Positions 9,651 through 17,386 of a stretch of DNA of 64,000 nt are shown here, in pieces (the stretch's first letter is position 1; every line of letters starts with the position of its first letter). The stretch covers positions 1 to 64,000 of the forward strand of contig NZ_JAIGNT010000004.1 in the NCBI RefSeq assembly GCF_019711635.1, given 5' to 3'. The notes beneath the pieces are model-generated. The model saw only the letters and a program-made list of their open reading frames with translations. It made no database searches and was not told the origin of the DNA. A program made the translations under genes and the position numbers. This DNA is from Qipengyuania huizhouensis (GTDB lineage: Bacteria; Pseudomonadota; Alphaproteobacteria; Sphingomonadales; Sphingomonadaceae).

Positions 9651-9957
9651 GGGTTTCCTGTCAGTTCGAATGGATTTGGCGGCGCTTTAGCAGAGCGGGC
9701 GAACAGGGCAAGGAGGGGGAGTTCGTTAGGCCTTTGCACAAGTTCCTGAGCCGTCCGATGGTGGTGTGGAGAAAATTGCTGGAATTCGCGTGCAAAAAGC
9801 TGGTAATGGTGTGGGCTTCAGGGTGATCGCATTTTCGCACGGAATATTCCGATTAGTAAATGTTGTTGGGATCCTGGGTGTCGCATGAAAATGCTCTCAC
9901 TCAAGCTTTAGTCAGCATGGAAATTGCGCCTAGCTAGCTATGATCTACGCTTGAAGA
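9651..9957. other. Intergenic region between icd and the polysaccharide locus
   Basis: A divergent 307-base spacer that must hold the promoters of icd (minus) and of the glycosylphosphotransferase gene (plus). The only distinct element seen is a 12-base perfect palindrome, CGGAATATTCCG, at 9840-9851, a possible operator. Base composition shifts to more AT in the right half, which marks the left edge of the polysaccharide locus. Confidence 0.45.
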
Positions 9958-11280
9958 GTGCCTCGGAGTAGACTGTTGTCAGCACATTTTCTCTCGCCGA
10001 TTGTTCGTCGTGGGCTTGTGCATTCTTTGCGCTTTGAACTCGTGTTCGTATTGCTGTTTGGAACAGTATTTCCTCTATTGGCTCTTACCTTTCTGGAAGG
10101 AGGCAGATTTGTCAGTTTTGACATTGCTGCGAATTGGATCGCCCAGCCTGGTGTGGCAAACTCCTTCATTGGAAGCGTTCTCTGCGGCATCGTTTCGATC
10201 ATCATTCTAAGAAGGTTGCGCTATTATCCGGGCGTTGCCGTTGCTCGGTCGATTTTGCCGGTGCTTGCGTTGATGTTCAGCCTGCTGATCGGCGTCATCG
10301 CTGGCCTCAGATTGGAGTATTACAATAAACTGCTGCTCTTGTGTTTTCTCGGCATCTTCACCACGCGTTTTGCGATCACCGCGATGCGCAGCCGGGCAAA
10401 GGGGTTGCTTTATTATTTAGTGCCCGGTGGTCGGGTCGATATAATAAGCCAGTTGCGGTCGGCTCCGGTTATCACACTCAAATCTCCATCGCTTGAAGGT
10501 CTGCCGGATTGCGCTATCGTGGCCGATCTTCACGCAGATATTGGAGATGAGTGGGAGCGCTTTCTTGCTGATGCTGCGATTTCGGGTCGCCCGGTTTATC
10601 ACTATAAACATGTATGGGAGGCAGAGACCGGCACAGTCCAAATAGACCACCTATCCGAAAATAGCTTTGGCGCTCTCGTGCCTGGCTTTGCATATCAGAA
10701 AATAAAACGCGCGGTCGACCTGGTCCTCGTCGTTGGGGCGTTGCCGATAGCCATTCCGCTGCTGGGTGTTTGCGCGATCATGATCAAGCGCGACAGCGCA
10801 GGGCCAGTGTTCTTTCGTCAGCGGCGGATGGGCTTTCGAGGTGAGGAATTTGAAGTCCTCAAGCTGCGCACCATGTCGCAAGGGCACAACGGTAAGAATC
10901 GCAATCTTTCGATTACCAAATCAGCCGATCAACGTATCACGAAGGTCGGTGCATTCTTGCGTCATACTCGGCTGGATGAACTACCCCAAATCTATAACAT
11001 TGTTCGGGGTGAGATGAGTTGGATTGGTCCGAGGCCCGAAACAGTGAGCCTTTCGGAGTGGTATGAAAGCGAAATTCCCTTCTACCGCTATCGGCACATG
11101 GTTCGACCAGGGATCAGTGGATGGGCACAAGTCAACCAAGGGCATGTGGCAGAAGTTGGTGAGGTTGATGAGAAACTTCAGTACGACTTCTACTACGTAA
11201 AAAATCTCTCGTATTGGCTCGATATTATCATTGCTCTGCGAACGGTGAAGGTCGTCCTGTCCGGCTTCGGGGCAAAGTAG
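9958..11280 (+). CDS. Polyprenyl glycosylphosphotransferase (initiates repeat unit)
   Basis: Transfers the first sugar-1-phosphate to undecaprenyl phosphate at the inner membrane. The 440 residues contain four to five N-terminal membrane segments (about 25-140), a soluble linker, and a C-terminal bacterial sugar transferase domain (248-440). Conserved family features are visible: the membrane re-entrant start KRAVDLVLV, the basic FFRQRRMGFRGEEFEVLKLRTM stretch split around residue 290, the RLDELPQ acidic pair (338-344) and WIGPRPE (355-361). The GTG start is the first usable codon. It opens the polysaccharide locus, but it is followed by pseudogenes and a second such enzyme lies at 27965. Sugar specificity cannot be read from the sequence. 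Confidence 0.9.
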   Translation: MPRSRLLSAHFLSPIVRRGLVHSLRFELVFVLLFGTVFPLLALTFLEGGRFVSFDIAANWIAQPGVANSFIGSVLCGIVSIIILRRLRYYPGVAVARSILPVLALMFSLLIGVIAGLRLEYYNKLLLLCFLGIFTTRFAITAMRSRAKGLLYYLVPGGRVDIISQLRSAPVITLKSPSLEGLPDCAIVADLHADIGDEWERFLADAAISGRPVYHYKHVWEAETGTVQIDHLSENSFGALVPGFAYQKIKRAVDLVLVVGALPIAIPLLGVCAIMIKRDSAGPVFFRQRRMGFRGEEFEVLKLRTMSQGHNGKNRNLSITKSADQRITKVGAFLRHTRLDELPQIYNIVRGEMSWIGPRPETVSLSEWYESEIPFYRYRHMVRPGISGWAQVNQGHVAEVGEVDEKLQYDFYYVKNLSYWLDIIIALRTVKVVLSGFGAK

Positions 11281-11570
11281 GGAGTTGCCGACAGACCTTA
11301 GGGTTGAAGTCGATTATTCGGAATAGCTTTGATCAACCTGTTAGTTTAGGTTCGGCACATAGTAGCAAGGAGCGCATCGCTTTTCCCATATGGCGATGAG
11401 TAACCGAGTCCGCTCATTAGGCTGCGAGTCTCTCTACTCGCCCGATGAAATTCGCAAGGGAGCTGTGGATGATTTGAACCTTATCGCCTTCAGCTACGTT
11501 CAGGACCCATTAAAGGGATCCCCAAGGAGTCGATAATCTGATTCACAGTCAACGCTGAGGAAGCGTTGTC

Positions 11571-12030
11571 CTGAGTGACCTGATCTGGTTGTCGGAGGCG
11601 CAGATGAGCCGGATCGATCCGCATTTTCCGTTGTCGTATGGAGTGCCGCGGGTTGATGATCGGCGGATTGTCAGCGGGATCATCTTTGTAATCAGGAATG
11701 GGTTGCGGTGGCGGGACGCGCCAGGCGAGTGTGGTCCGCATAAAACGATTACAACCGCTTCAGCCGTTGGGGCCGGCTGGGTGTGTTCAACAAAATCTTT
11801 GCTGCGTTGGCTGCGAAGGGTGGCAAGCTGGATCGGCTAATGATTTGATGCTACTCACCTTAAGGCTCTTGAACAGCGGCCAGCTGTTTAAAAAAGAGGT
11901 TCTTCCCAGACGTATCGGGCGCACCAAGGTCGGCTTGAACTCAAAGCTTCATGCAGTCTGCGATGGCCACGGGCGACCATTGGTCATGCCACTGAGCGAA
12001 GGCCAGATGAGCGACTTCAAGGGTGCCGCG
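11571..12030 (+). pseudogene. Frameshifted IS5-family transposase remnant
   Basis: Degraded DDE transposase of the IS5 family. The N-terminal part (SDLIWLSEAQMSRIDPHFP, then RVDDRRIVSGIIF and GLRWRDAP) is in one frame from about 11571, but the expected ATG is replaced by CTG. One base appears missing near 11745, after which YNRFSRWGRLGVFNKIFAAL continues in another frame. One base appears inserted after LMI near 11843, and a further shift precedes FKKEVLPRRIGRTKVGLNSK. Homology stops after SEGQMSDFKGAA near 12030, so the C-terminal third is gone. At least three indels plus truncation mean it cannot make a functional enzyme. Terminal repeats were not identified. Confidence 0.85.
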
Positions 12031-12169
12031 CGAGCGTATTGTGTTTTGAGTACAAGTTGATATCGCTCAAAATTGAACGATGCAAATGCATTAAAAACAG
12101 TAGGAATTATGTGCAGGGGTGACTGTTGCAGCTTCCTGTGTGATAGCTTGCCCGCTTTGGAGTCGGTTA

Positions 12170-12301
12170 ATGAGTAGGCGTCAATCAGGACTCGATGAAA
12201 GCGCTCGTTTTAAGGTGCTTCGTCTCCTTGAAGATAACCCGAACCTGTCCCAACGAGAGTTGGCGAAAGCTGTTGGGGTCAGTACGGGCAGCGCGCACTG
12301 A
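12170..12301 (+). pseudogene. Truncated EPS-associated MarR-family regulator
   Basis: Only 43 residues remain: MSRRQSGLDESARFKVLRLL followed by LEDNPNLSQRELAKAVGVSTGSAH, then a stop. This matches the first half of the winged helix of the small EPS-associated MarR-type regulators found at the head of polysaccharide loci, which are normally about 105-115 residues. The recognition helix is cut just where the usual continuation (YCLKALI-type) is expected, and the DNA switches directly to ManC-like sequence, as after a deletion. It is unlikely to bind DNA. The upstream 140 bases may still be the old locus promoter. Confidence 0.7.
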
Positions 12302-12308
12302 TGGGAAT

Positions 12309-12640
12309 CAATTTGCCAAATCGCCTTCGAATTCGAACGACTATGCTGTCATGGAGTTGGTGTTTAACGTAGCCGTGGGTCCGATGTCCTGCGGCTGGTC
12401 AAATGTTGGCAGTTGGTATGCCTTGGTAGAAATTTCTACGCCTGACAAAGGCGGCAATGTAGCGATCGGCGATGTAAACCTGCTCGACTGTTCAAATACC
12501 TTTACCAATATCGAGGGTGCGCGCATCAGTGCAGTCGGCATGACTGATATGATCATCGACTCCTCAAGCAGTGGATTTTGGTCGGGCGCCGCGAACACTT
12601 GCTGCCCATCAAGAATTTCAGCGATGATCGCGCGCCGGAT
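12309..12640 (+). pseudogene. Fragment of mannose-1-phosphate guanylyltransferase
   Basis: An internal piece of a ManC/AlgA-type nucleotidyltransferase without start or 3' end. In one frame the translation reads FAKSPSNSNDYAVMEL, then GPMSCGWSNVGSWYALVEI and a GNVAIGDVNLLDCSNTF stretch, matching the family order of SIDYAVME, GWSDVGSW and DGNV-GDV-DT-NS. Near 12570 the homology appears to jump frame (ILVGRREHLLPIKN). The upstream two thirds, with the GXGTRLWP signature, are missing. It is a relic of an older GDP-mannose-using version of the locus or of an incoming fragment. Confidence 0.7.
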
Positions 12641-12787
12641 AATTTGTGCTATCGGGCATTTGCGACATCTAAATCAATGAAAGTTCACTTTCATAACAGC
12701 CTCACAGGATTAAAGTTAATCTCAATACTTACAACGATTTGTGAAACTTAATGCAGACAACAAAATTTAGCACCTCAGGAGACCTAG

Positions 12788-13786
12788 ATGCTAACTGGAT
12801 CTACAATTCTTGTTACCGGCGGTACCGGCTCATTCGGAAACACTTTTGTTCCGATGACACTCGCCAAATATAATCCAAAAAAAATCATCATCTTATCTCG
12901 TGACGAGATGAAACAGTGGGAAATGGCGAAGCTGTTTAACGGTGACAATCGTGTCCGATTTTTTATAGGCGACGTGCGCGATAGAGAGCGGCTTTATCGG
13001 GCGTTTTCCGGGGTTGATTACGTTGTACATGCGGCCGCGACCAAAATTGTGCCTACTGCCGAGTATAATCCATTCGAATGCATCAAGACGAACGTTAATG
13101 GCGCGATGAACGTGATCGACGCCGCGATTGACAAGGGGGTAAAGGGGGTAGTGGCGCTTTCGACCGATAAAGCCTCTAGTCCCATCAACCTCTATGGCGC
13201 TTCAAAATTAGCTTCGGACAAACTCTTTGTCGCAGGCAATGCCTATTCCGGAGAGCATGCAACCCGCTTCAGTGTGGTCCGCTATGGCAACGTTATGGGT
13301 TCACGCGGCTCGGTCATCCCGTTCTTTGTATCAATACGTGAGAACGGCAAATTGCCAATTACTGATTCCAGGATGACACGATTCATGATCAGCCTCGAAC
13401 AGGGTGTGGAACTAGTTTGGCACGCTTTCGAAGACATGGTTGGGGGGGAAGTTTATGTGAAGAAAATTCCTTCAATGAAGGTAACCGACATCGCGCATGT
13501 TATCGCGCCGGAAGCGAAGCAAGAAATCGTGGGCATTCGTCCAGGAGAAAAGCTGCACGAGCAGATGATCGGTATCGAGGATGCGCCCTTTACCTTTGAA
13601 TACGACGAGCACTTCAAGATCCTACCTGCGATCAACGATTGGGCTGCTGACGAGAAGCGAATACAGCAAGGTCGAAAGGTCAGAGAGGATTTCTCGTATA
13701 CGAGTGAGAACAATCCCGAGTGGATGCCACCAAAAGAGCTGGCCTCCTGGATTGAACAGAACCAGAAGAAAATTGGGACAATATAG
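12788..13786 (+). CDS. pseB: UDP-GlcNAc 4,6-dehydratase (inverting), pseudaminic acid step 1
   Basis: Dehydrates and C5-epimerises UDP-GlcNAc to the 4-keto-6-deoxy L-arabino sugar. The 332 residues fit PseB: N-terminal Rossmann motif TGGTGSFGN (residues 10-18), LSRDEMKQWEM, the FIGDVRDRERL strand, the STDKASSPINLYGASK segment with the catalytic Asp/Lys and Tyr-x3-Lys, and the VRYGNVMGSRGSVIPFF region. A CAGGAGA ribosome binding site lies eight bases before the ATG. It is the first gene of a tightly packed operon; its stop overlaps the next start by one base. The upstream 150 bases are AT-rich and likely carry the operon promoter. Confidence 0.95.
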   Translation: MLTGSTILVTGGTGSFGNTFVPMTLAKYNPKKIIILSRDEMKQWEMAKLFNGDNRVRFFIGDVRDRERLYRAFSGVDYVVHAAATKIVPTAEYNPFECIKTNVNGAMNVIDAAIDKGVKGVVALSTDKASSPINLYGASKLASDKLFVAGNAYSGEHATRFSVVRYGNVMGSRGSVIPFFVSIRENGKLPITDSRMTRFMISLEQGVELVWHAFEDMVGGEVYVKKIPSMKVTDIAHVIAPEAKQEIVGIRPGEKLHEQMIGIEDAPFTFEYDEHFKILPAINDWAADEKRIQQGRKVREDFSYTSENNPEWMPPKELASWIEQNQKKIGTI

Positions 13787-14934
13787 TGATACCATACGGG
13801 CGTCAGAGCATTTCACAGCAGGATGTGGATGCCGTTGTTGCAATATTGGAGTCGGATTATCTCACCCAAGGCCCAGCGGTGCCCCGGTTCGAGCAGGCAG
13901 TCGCAGACCGAGTAGGTGCTGCACACGGGGTGGCAGTAAACTCCGCTACATCTGCGCTTCATATCGCTTGTGCGGCCCTTGATATTGGGGCGGGAGATTT
14001 GTTGTGGACCTCACCGATAACTTTCGTCGCTTCTGCGAACTGCGCACGTTACCTCGGCGCGGATGTCGATTTTGTCGATATCGACCCTGATACCTTTAAC
14101 ATGTGCCCAGAGGCGTTGGCCGCGAAGCTAGAGCGGGCAAAAGCGGCTGGCCGACTCCCTAAGATCATCGTCCCGGTGCACATGGGCGGTCAGTCAACTG
14201 CCGCCAAAGAGATCGCGGACTTGGTACGCCCATATGGTATTCGTATCATCGAGGATGCAAGCCACGCAATAGGGGGCAGTTATCTTGGCCAGCCGGTTGG
14301 CTCATGTAGATATTCCGATATTACCATCTTCAGCTTTCACCCAGTCAAGATCATTACCACTGCAGAAGGTGGTATGGCGCTTACCAATGATGCGGAGCTT
14401 GCGGCGCGGATGGAGCGGCTCCGTTCACATGGCATAACGCGTGATCCCGCGCATATGACCCATGAACCAGATGGGCCCTGGTACTATCAACAAATCGAGT
14501 TGGGCTGGAATTATCGGATGACTGAGATGCAGGCGGCGCTTGGCATTAGCCAGCTGTCACATTTGACTGAATTTGTCGATCGCCGTAACGCGTTGGCGTC
14601 GCGGTACGACACGCTTTTGTTGGATCTGCCGGTTTATCTTCCTGGGCGTTTGAAGAGTGCCTATTCGGCATTTCACCTCTACATTATCAGGCTGAAAGAC
14701 AAAACCCGCCATCGCGCAGTCTTTGGAGCTTTGCGGGAGCGAGGCATAGGTGTCAACTTGCATTACATACCCGTGCATCTTCAGCCCTACTATCGCAATC
14801 TCGGCTTCAACGATGGCGATTTCCCGCTGGCAGAGGACTACTACAAGCGAGCTATCAGCATTCCTCTTTTCCATGGCCTTGATGACTTGCAACAAGACAA
14901 GGTCGTAGCCGCAATTTCGGCGGCATTAACTTGA
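13786..14934 (+). CDS. pseC: UDP-4-keto-sugar aminotransferase, pseudaminic acid step 2
   Basis: PLP-dependent DegT/DnrJ/EryC1-type transaminase that puts the C4 amino group on the PseB product; 382 residues. The PLP lysine is Lys188 in SFHPVKIITTAEGG; other family marks are VNSATSALHIA near residue 51, the DIDPDTFNM strand and EDASHAIGG. Begins at GTG 13786, overlapping the pseB stop TAG by one base, so translation is coupled. The C-terminal half (WNYRMTEMQAALG, HLYIIRL) is typical of PseC rather than of the retaining-pathway enzyme, in line with the PseB neighbour. Confidence 0.95.
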   Translation: MIPYGRQSISQQDVDAVVAILESDYLTQGPAVPRFEQAVADRVGAAHGVAVNSATSALHIACAALDIGAGDLLWTSPITFVASANCARYLGADVDFVDIDPDTFNMCPEALAAKLERAKAAGRLPKIIVPVHMGGQSTAAKEIADLVRPYGIRIIEDASHAIGGSYLGQPVGSCRYSDITIFSFHPVKIITTAEGGMALTNDAELAARMERLRSHGITRDPAHMTHEPDGPWYYQQIELGWNYRMTEMQAALGISQLSHLTEFVDRRNALASRYDTLLLDLPVYLPGRLKSAYSAFHLYIIRLKDKTRHRAVFGALRERGIGVNLHYIPVHLQPYYRNLGFNDGDFPLAEDYYKRAISIPLFHGLDDLQQDKVVAAISAALT

Positions 14935-14936
14935 TC

Positions 14937-16571
14937 ATGACGGTGGAGACCAACCTTGTGGTTCTTCAGGCCCGCACTGGATCATCGCGCCTGCCTGGCA
15001 AGGCGCTACTTCCATTAGGTGGAATGCCTCTGTCTATACTTGCCGCAAAGCGCGCCGCAAACACAGGTAAGCGCGTGATATTGGCCACCTCTGTTGAACA
15101 GTCCGACGATGTTCTTGCGCAAGAAGCAGCGGCTTGGGGAGTCGAGGTGGTTCGAGGCCCGCTTAAGGACGTGCTTGCGCGATTTCTTAAAGCCATAGAG
15201 GGACTGCCAGACAACGCGTTAATTACCCGTTTGACAGGTGACAACCCCGTCCCCGATGGAGCGTTGATCGATGAAGTCGAGGCGGAATTTCTGGATCGCG
15301 ACCTTGACTACATAACTACAACGCACCCGGTGTCTGGTTTGCCCTATGGCGTGAGTGTCGAAGTGACCCGAGCTGGACATCTTCGAGAAAGTGCTCGAAA
15401 CGTGATCAGTGCTAATGCGCGCGAGCATGTTACAAGCGATGTGATTGCACGCTATGGTGCTACGCCATTCTTGGGAAGGGCATCGGTCGGGAAGAGCAGC
15501 TTCAGGATGACCGTTGATTGCTTTGACGACTACCAGACTCAGCGACGCGTTTTCGCAACTACCACTACTCCCCTTACGGTCCACTGGTCTGATCTCGTCG
15601 CTCAGGCGGCTTGTGGGCTTTACCAGCCTTCAGGTCTAGGTTCTCTCTCTAAGATTGTCATGGGGACTGTCCAACTTGGTCTTGATTACGGGGTGACTCT
15701 TGGCCGTGCGGTCACTCGCTCGGAACGTGAGGTGATGATCAAGACAGCAATCGGTGAGGGTGTTGAATCGTTGGATACCGCCCGCGCTTATGGGCAAAGT
15801 GAAGATGTAATCGGAAGTGTATTGGCTACCGGATGGAGCGGGCGCTGTCAGGTTGTGACGAAGCTCGACCCGCTGCTTGAACTAACAAATGCGCACAGCG
15901 CAAAGGAATGGCAACTCGCAGCAGAGGCATCGGTCATGCGATCTTGTGTCGCTTTGGGGGCCAAGTGTTTGGATACTCTGCTGGTTCATCGTGCTGCGCA
16001 TTTGACGGTTGCAGATGGAGCGGTTTGGGCCTTACTTTTGCGGCTACAGGAACAGGGTGTGATCGGGCGGCTCGGTGCTTCCGTACAAACCACTCATGAG
16101 CTTGAGCTTGCACTGAACACTCCTGGCGTTGAGCATGTTCAGCTCCCTTGTAACTTACTGGATTCACGCTGGCAGCCTTACTATGATCGTCTGGAAAAGC
16201 TAAAAGACAGCGGTAAGTTGCAAGTGCATGTTCGCAGCGTGTTCCTTCAGGGTCTGCTACTTTCAGATAAGATTGAAGACTGGCGCAATGCTAATGTCCA
16301 CGCCCCAGAACAAATCATAGATTGGCTGACTGAAGCGACTAAGGTCAATGGTAGGATAAACAAGGCAGACCTTTGTCTTGGATGGGCGCTAGCTCAGAAC
16401 TGGGTCGACGGCGTGGTAGTCGGTGCAGATAATCTAGCTCAGCTGACGGAAAACTTGAAACTTGGCCGACGCATGCCGCTGACTGCCGAAGCGATCGAGC
16501 ATTTGGTCGCCACAAGACCTTCGGTTTCTTCGTCCACTCTCGACCCGGCCCAATGGAGGAAGGCAAATTGA
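14937..16571 (+). CDS. SpsF-like cytidylyltransferase fused to aldo/keto reductase
   Basis: A two-domain protein of 544 residues. Numbered from the in-frame TTG at 14931, residues 8-230 are an SpsF/CMP-KDO-synthetase-like cytidylyltransferase with the nucleotide loop LQARTGSSRLPGKALLPLGG and the RLTGDNPVPD metal-binding stretch. Residues 238-530 are an aldo/keto reductase with the whole catalytic tetrad visible: Asp282 and Tyr287 (DTARAYG), Lys311 (VVTKLDP) and His353 (LLVHRA). No other cytidylyltransferase is in the operon, so the N-terminal half probably makes the CMP-nonulosonate (PseF role). The reductase may modify the sugar. ATG 14937 is preferred over TTG 14931; either overlaps or abuts the pseC stop. 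Confidence 0.88.
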   Translation: MTVETNLVVLQARTGSSRLPGKALLPLGGMPLSILAAKRAANTGKRVILATSVEQSDDVLAQEAAAWGVEVVRGPLKDVLARFLKAIEGLPDNALITRLTGDNPVPDGALIDEVEAEFLDRDLDYITTTHPVSGLPYGVSVEVTRAGHLRESARNVISANAREHVTSDVIARYGATPFLGRASVGKSSFRMTVDCFDDYQTQRRVFATTTTPLTVHWSDLVAQAACGLYQPSGLGSLSKIVMGTVQLGLDYGVTLGRAVTRSEREVMIKTAIGEGVESLDTARAYGQSEDVIGSVLATGWSGRCQVVTKLDPLLELTNAHSAKEWQLAAEASVMRSCVALGAKCLDTLLVHRAAHLTVADGAVWALLLRLQEQGVIGRLGASVQTTHELELALNTPGVEHVQLPCNLLDSRWQPYYDRLEKLKDSGKLQVHVRSVFLQGLLLSDKIEDWRNANVHAPEQIIDWLTEATKVNGRINKADLCLGWALAQNWVDGVVVGADNLAQLTENLKLGRRMPLTAEAIEHLVATRPSVSSSTLDPAQWRKAN

Positions 16572-17377
16572 CACGACAGTTCAATATTGCAGAATCGTAT
16601 TCGCTTGCCAGGAGAAAGGTGCTTGTAACGGGCGGGTACGGATACCTTGGTGCTGCGATGGTCCGTGCTTTGGCCGGTGCCGGAGCACATGTGCTTATCA
16701 ATGGTCGCAGTGGTAGGAAATGCCAGGCCTTTGCCGATGAACTCACCGAGGCCGGGTTTGCTGCTAGCGCGGCGCCTTTCGATGTTTCAGATACGAAAGG
16801 AGTGTCCCAATTCTTTGCCGAACTTGACGGATCTGCCCTTCATGGCTTGATAAATAACGCCTACGCAGGGGCTGCCGGTACAATCGAAACCCTTGATGAA
16901 GCAGCCTACGGCGCGGCCTACGACGTAACTGTGACTGCGGCGCACAGACTTTTGCGAACGAGCCTGCCCAACCTACGTCGCGCTGTTACAGAAACGGGCG
17001 CCGCGTCCGTCCTGAACATGGCATCCATGTACGGATTGGTTAGTCCTGTACCTGGGAATTACGAGAGGCCTGAGGTCGCGAATCCGGCTTCCTATGGTGC
17101 GGCTAAGGCCGGGCTGGTTCAGTTTACACGATATGCGGCATGTGAATTCGGACCGTATGGAATTCGCGTGAATGCATTGGCACCTGGGCCATTTCCTTCT
17201 CATACTACGCAAGAGGCAAGCCCGGAGTTCGTAGAGCGCCTTGCGCGCAATGTGCCAATGCAGCGCGTTGGATTGGCAGACGAATTGGGAGGGCCAACCG
17301 TGTTTCTGCTTTCGCAAGCTTCATCATTCGTAAATGGTGCAGTCTTGTGCGTCGATGGCGGCTGGACAAGTTGGTGA
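16568..17377 (+). CDS. SDR-family oxidoreductase of the nonulosonate operon
   Basis: NAD(P)-dependent short-chain dehydrogenase, about 269 residues. Counting from the upstream ATG at 16553, it has TGGYGYLG (26-33), NNAYA (101), catalytic Ser158, Tyr181 and Lys185 (YGAAK), and the C-terminal GAVLCVDGGWTSW. The TTG at 16568 is chosen because GGAGG lies eight bases upstream and TTGA overlaps the stop of the preceding gene, as at other junctions here; the ATG alternative lacks such a site. It resembles PtmA-type SDRs seen with legionaminic and pseudaminic genes. A role in oxidising the sugar or a precursor together with the neighbouring aldo/keto reductase is inference. Confidence 0.87.
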   Translation: MTRQFNIAESYSLARRKVLVTGGYGYLGAAMVRALAGAGAHVLINGRSGRKCQAFADELTEAGFAASAAPFDVSDTKGVSQFFAELDGSALHGLINNAYAGAAGTIETLDEAAYGAAYDVTVTAAHRLLRTSLPNLRRAVTETGAASVLNMASMYGLVSPVPGNYERPEVANPASYGAAKAGLVQFTRYAACEFGPYGIRVNALAPGPFPSHTTQEASPEFVERLARNVPMQRVGLADELGGPTVFLLSQASSFVNGAVLCVDGGWTSW

Positions 17378-17386
17378 GATATAGGC

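Noticed and set aside
8700..9749. Long plus-strand open frame of 349 codons opposite icd
   Set aside because: It mirrors a certain icd gene; high GC makes stop codons rare on the opposite strand, and the translation has no family features.
9758..9766. CGATGGTGG matching the end of tRNA-Val, possible left attachment site
   Set aside because: Only nine bases match and the match does not extend into the acceptor or T-arm; chance level.
12195..12680. Open frame of 161 codons taken as one intact gene
   Set aside because: Its start lies within the MarR-type remnant in another frame, and the translation is a chimera of regulator antiframe and ManC fragment.
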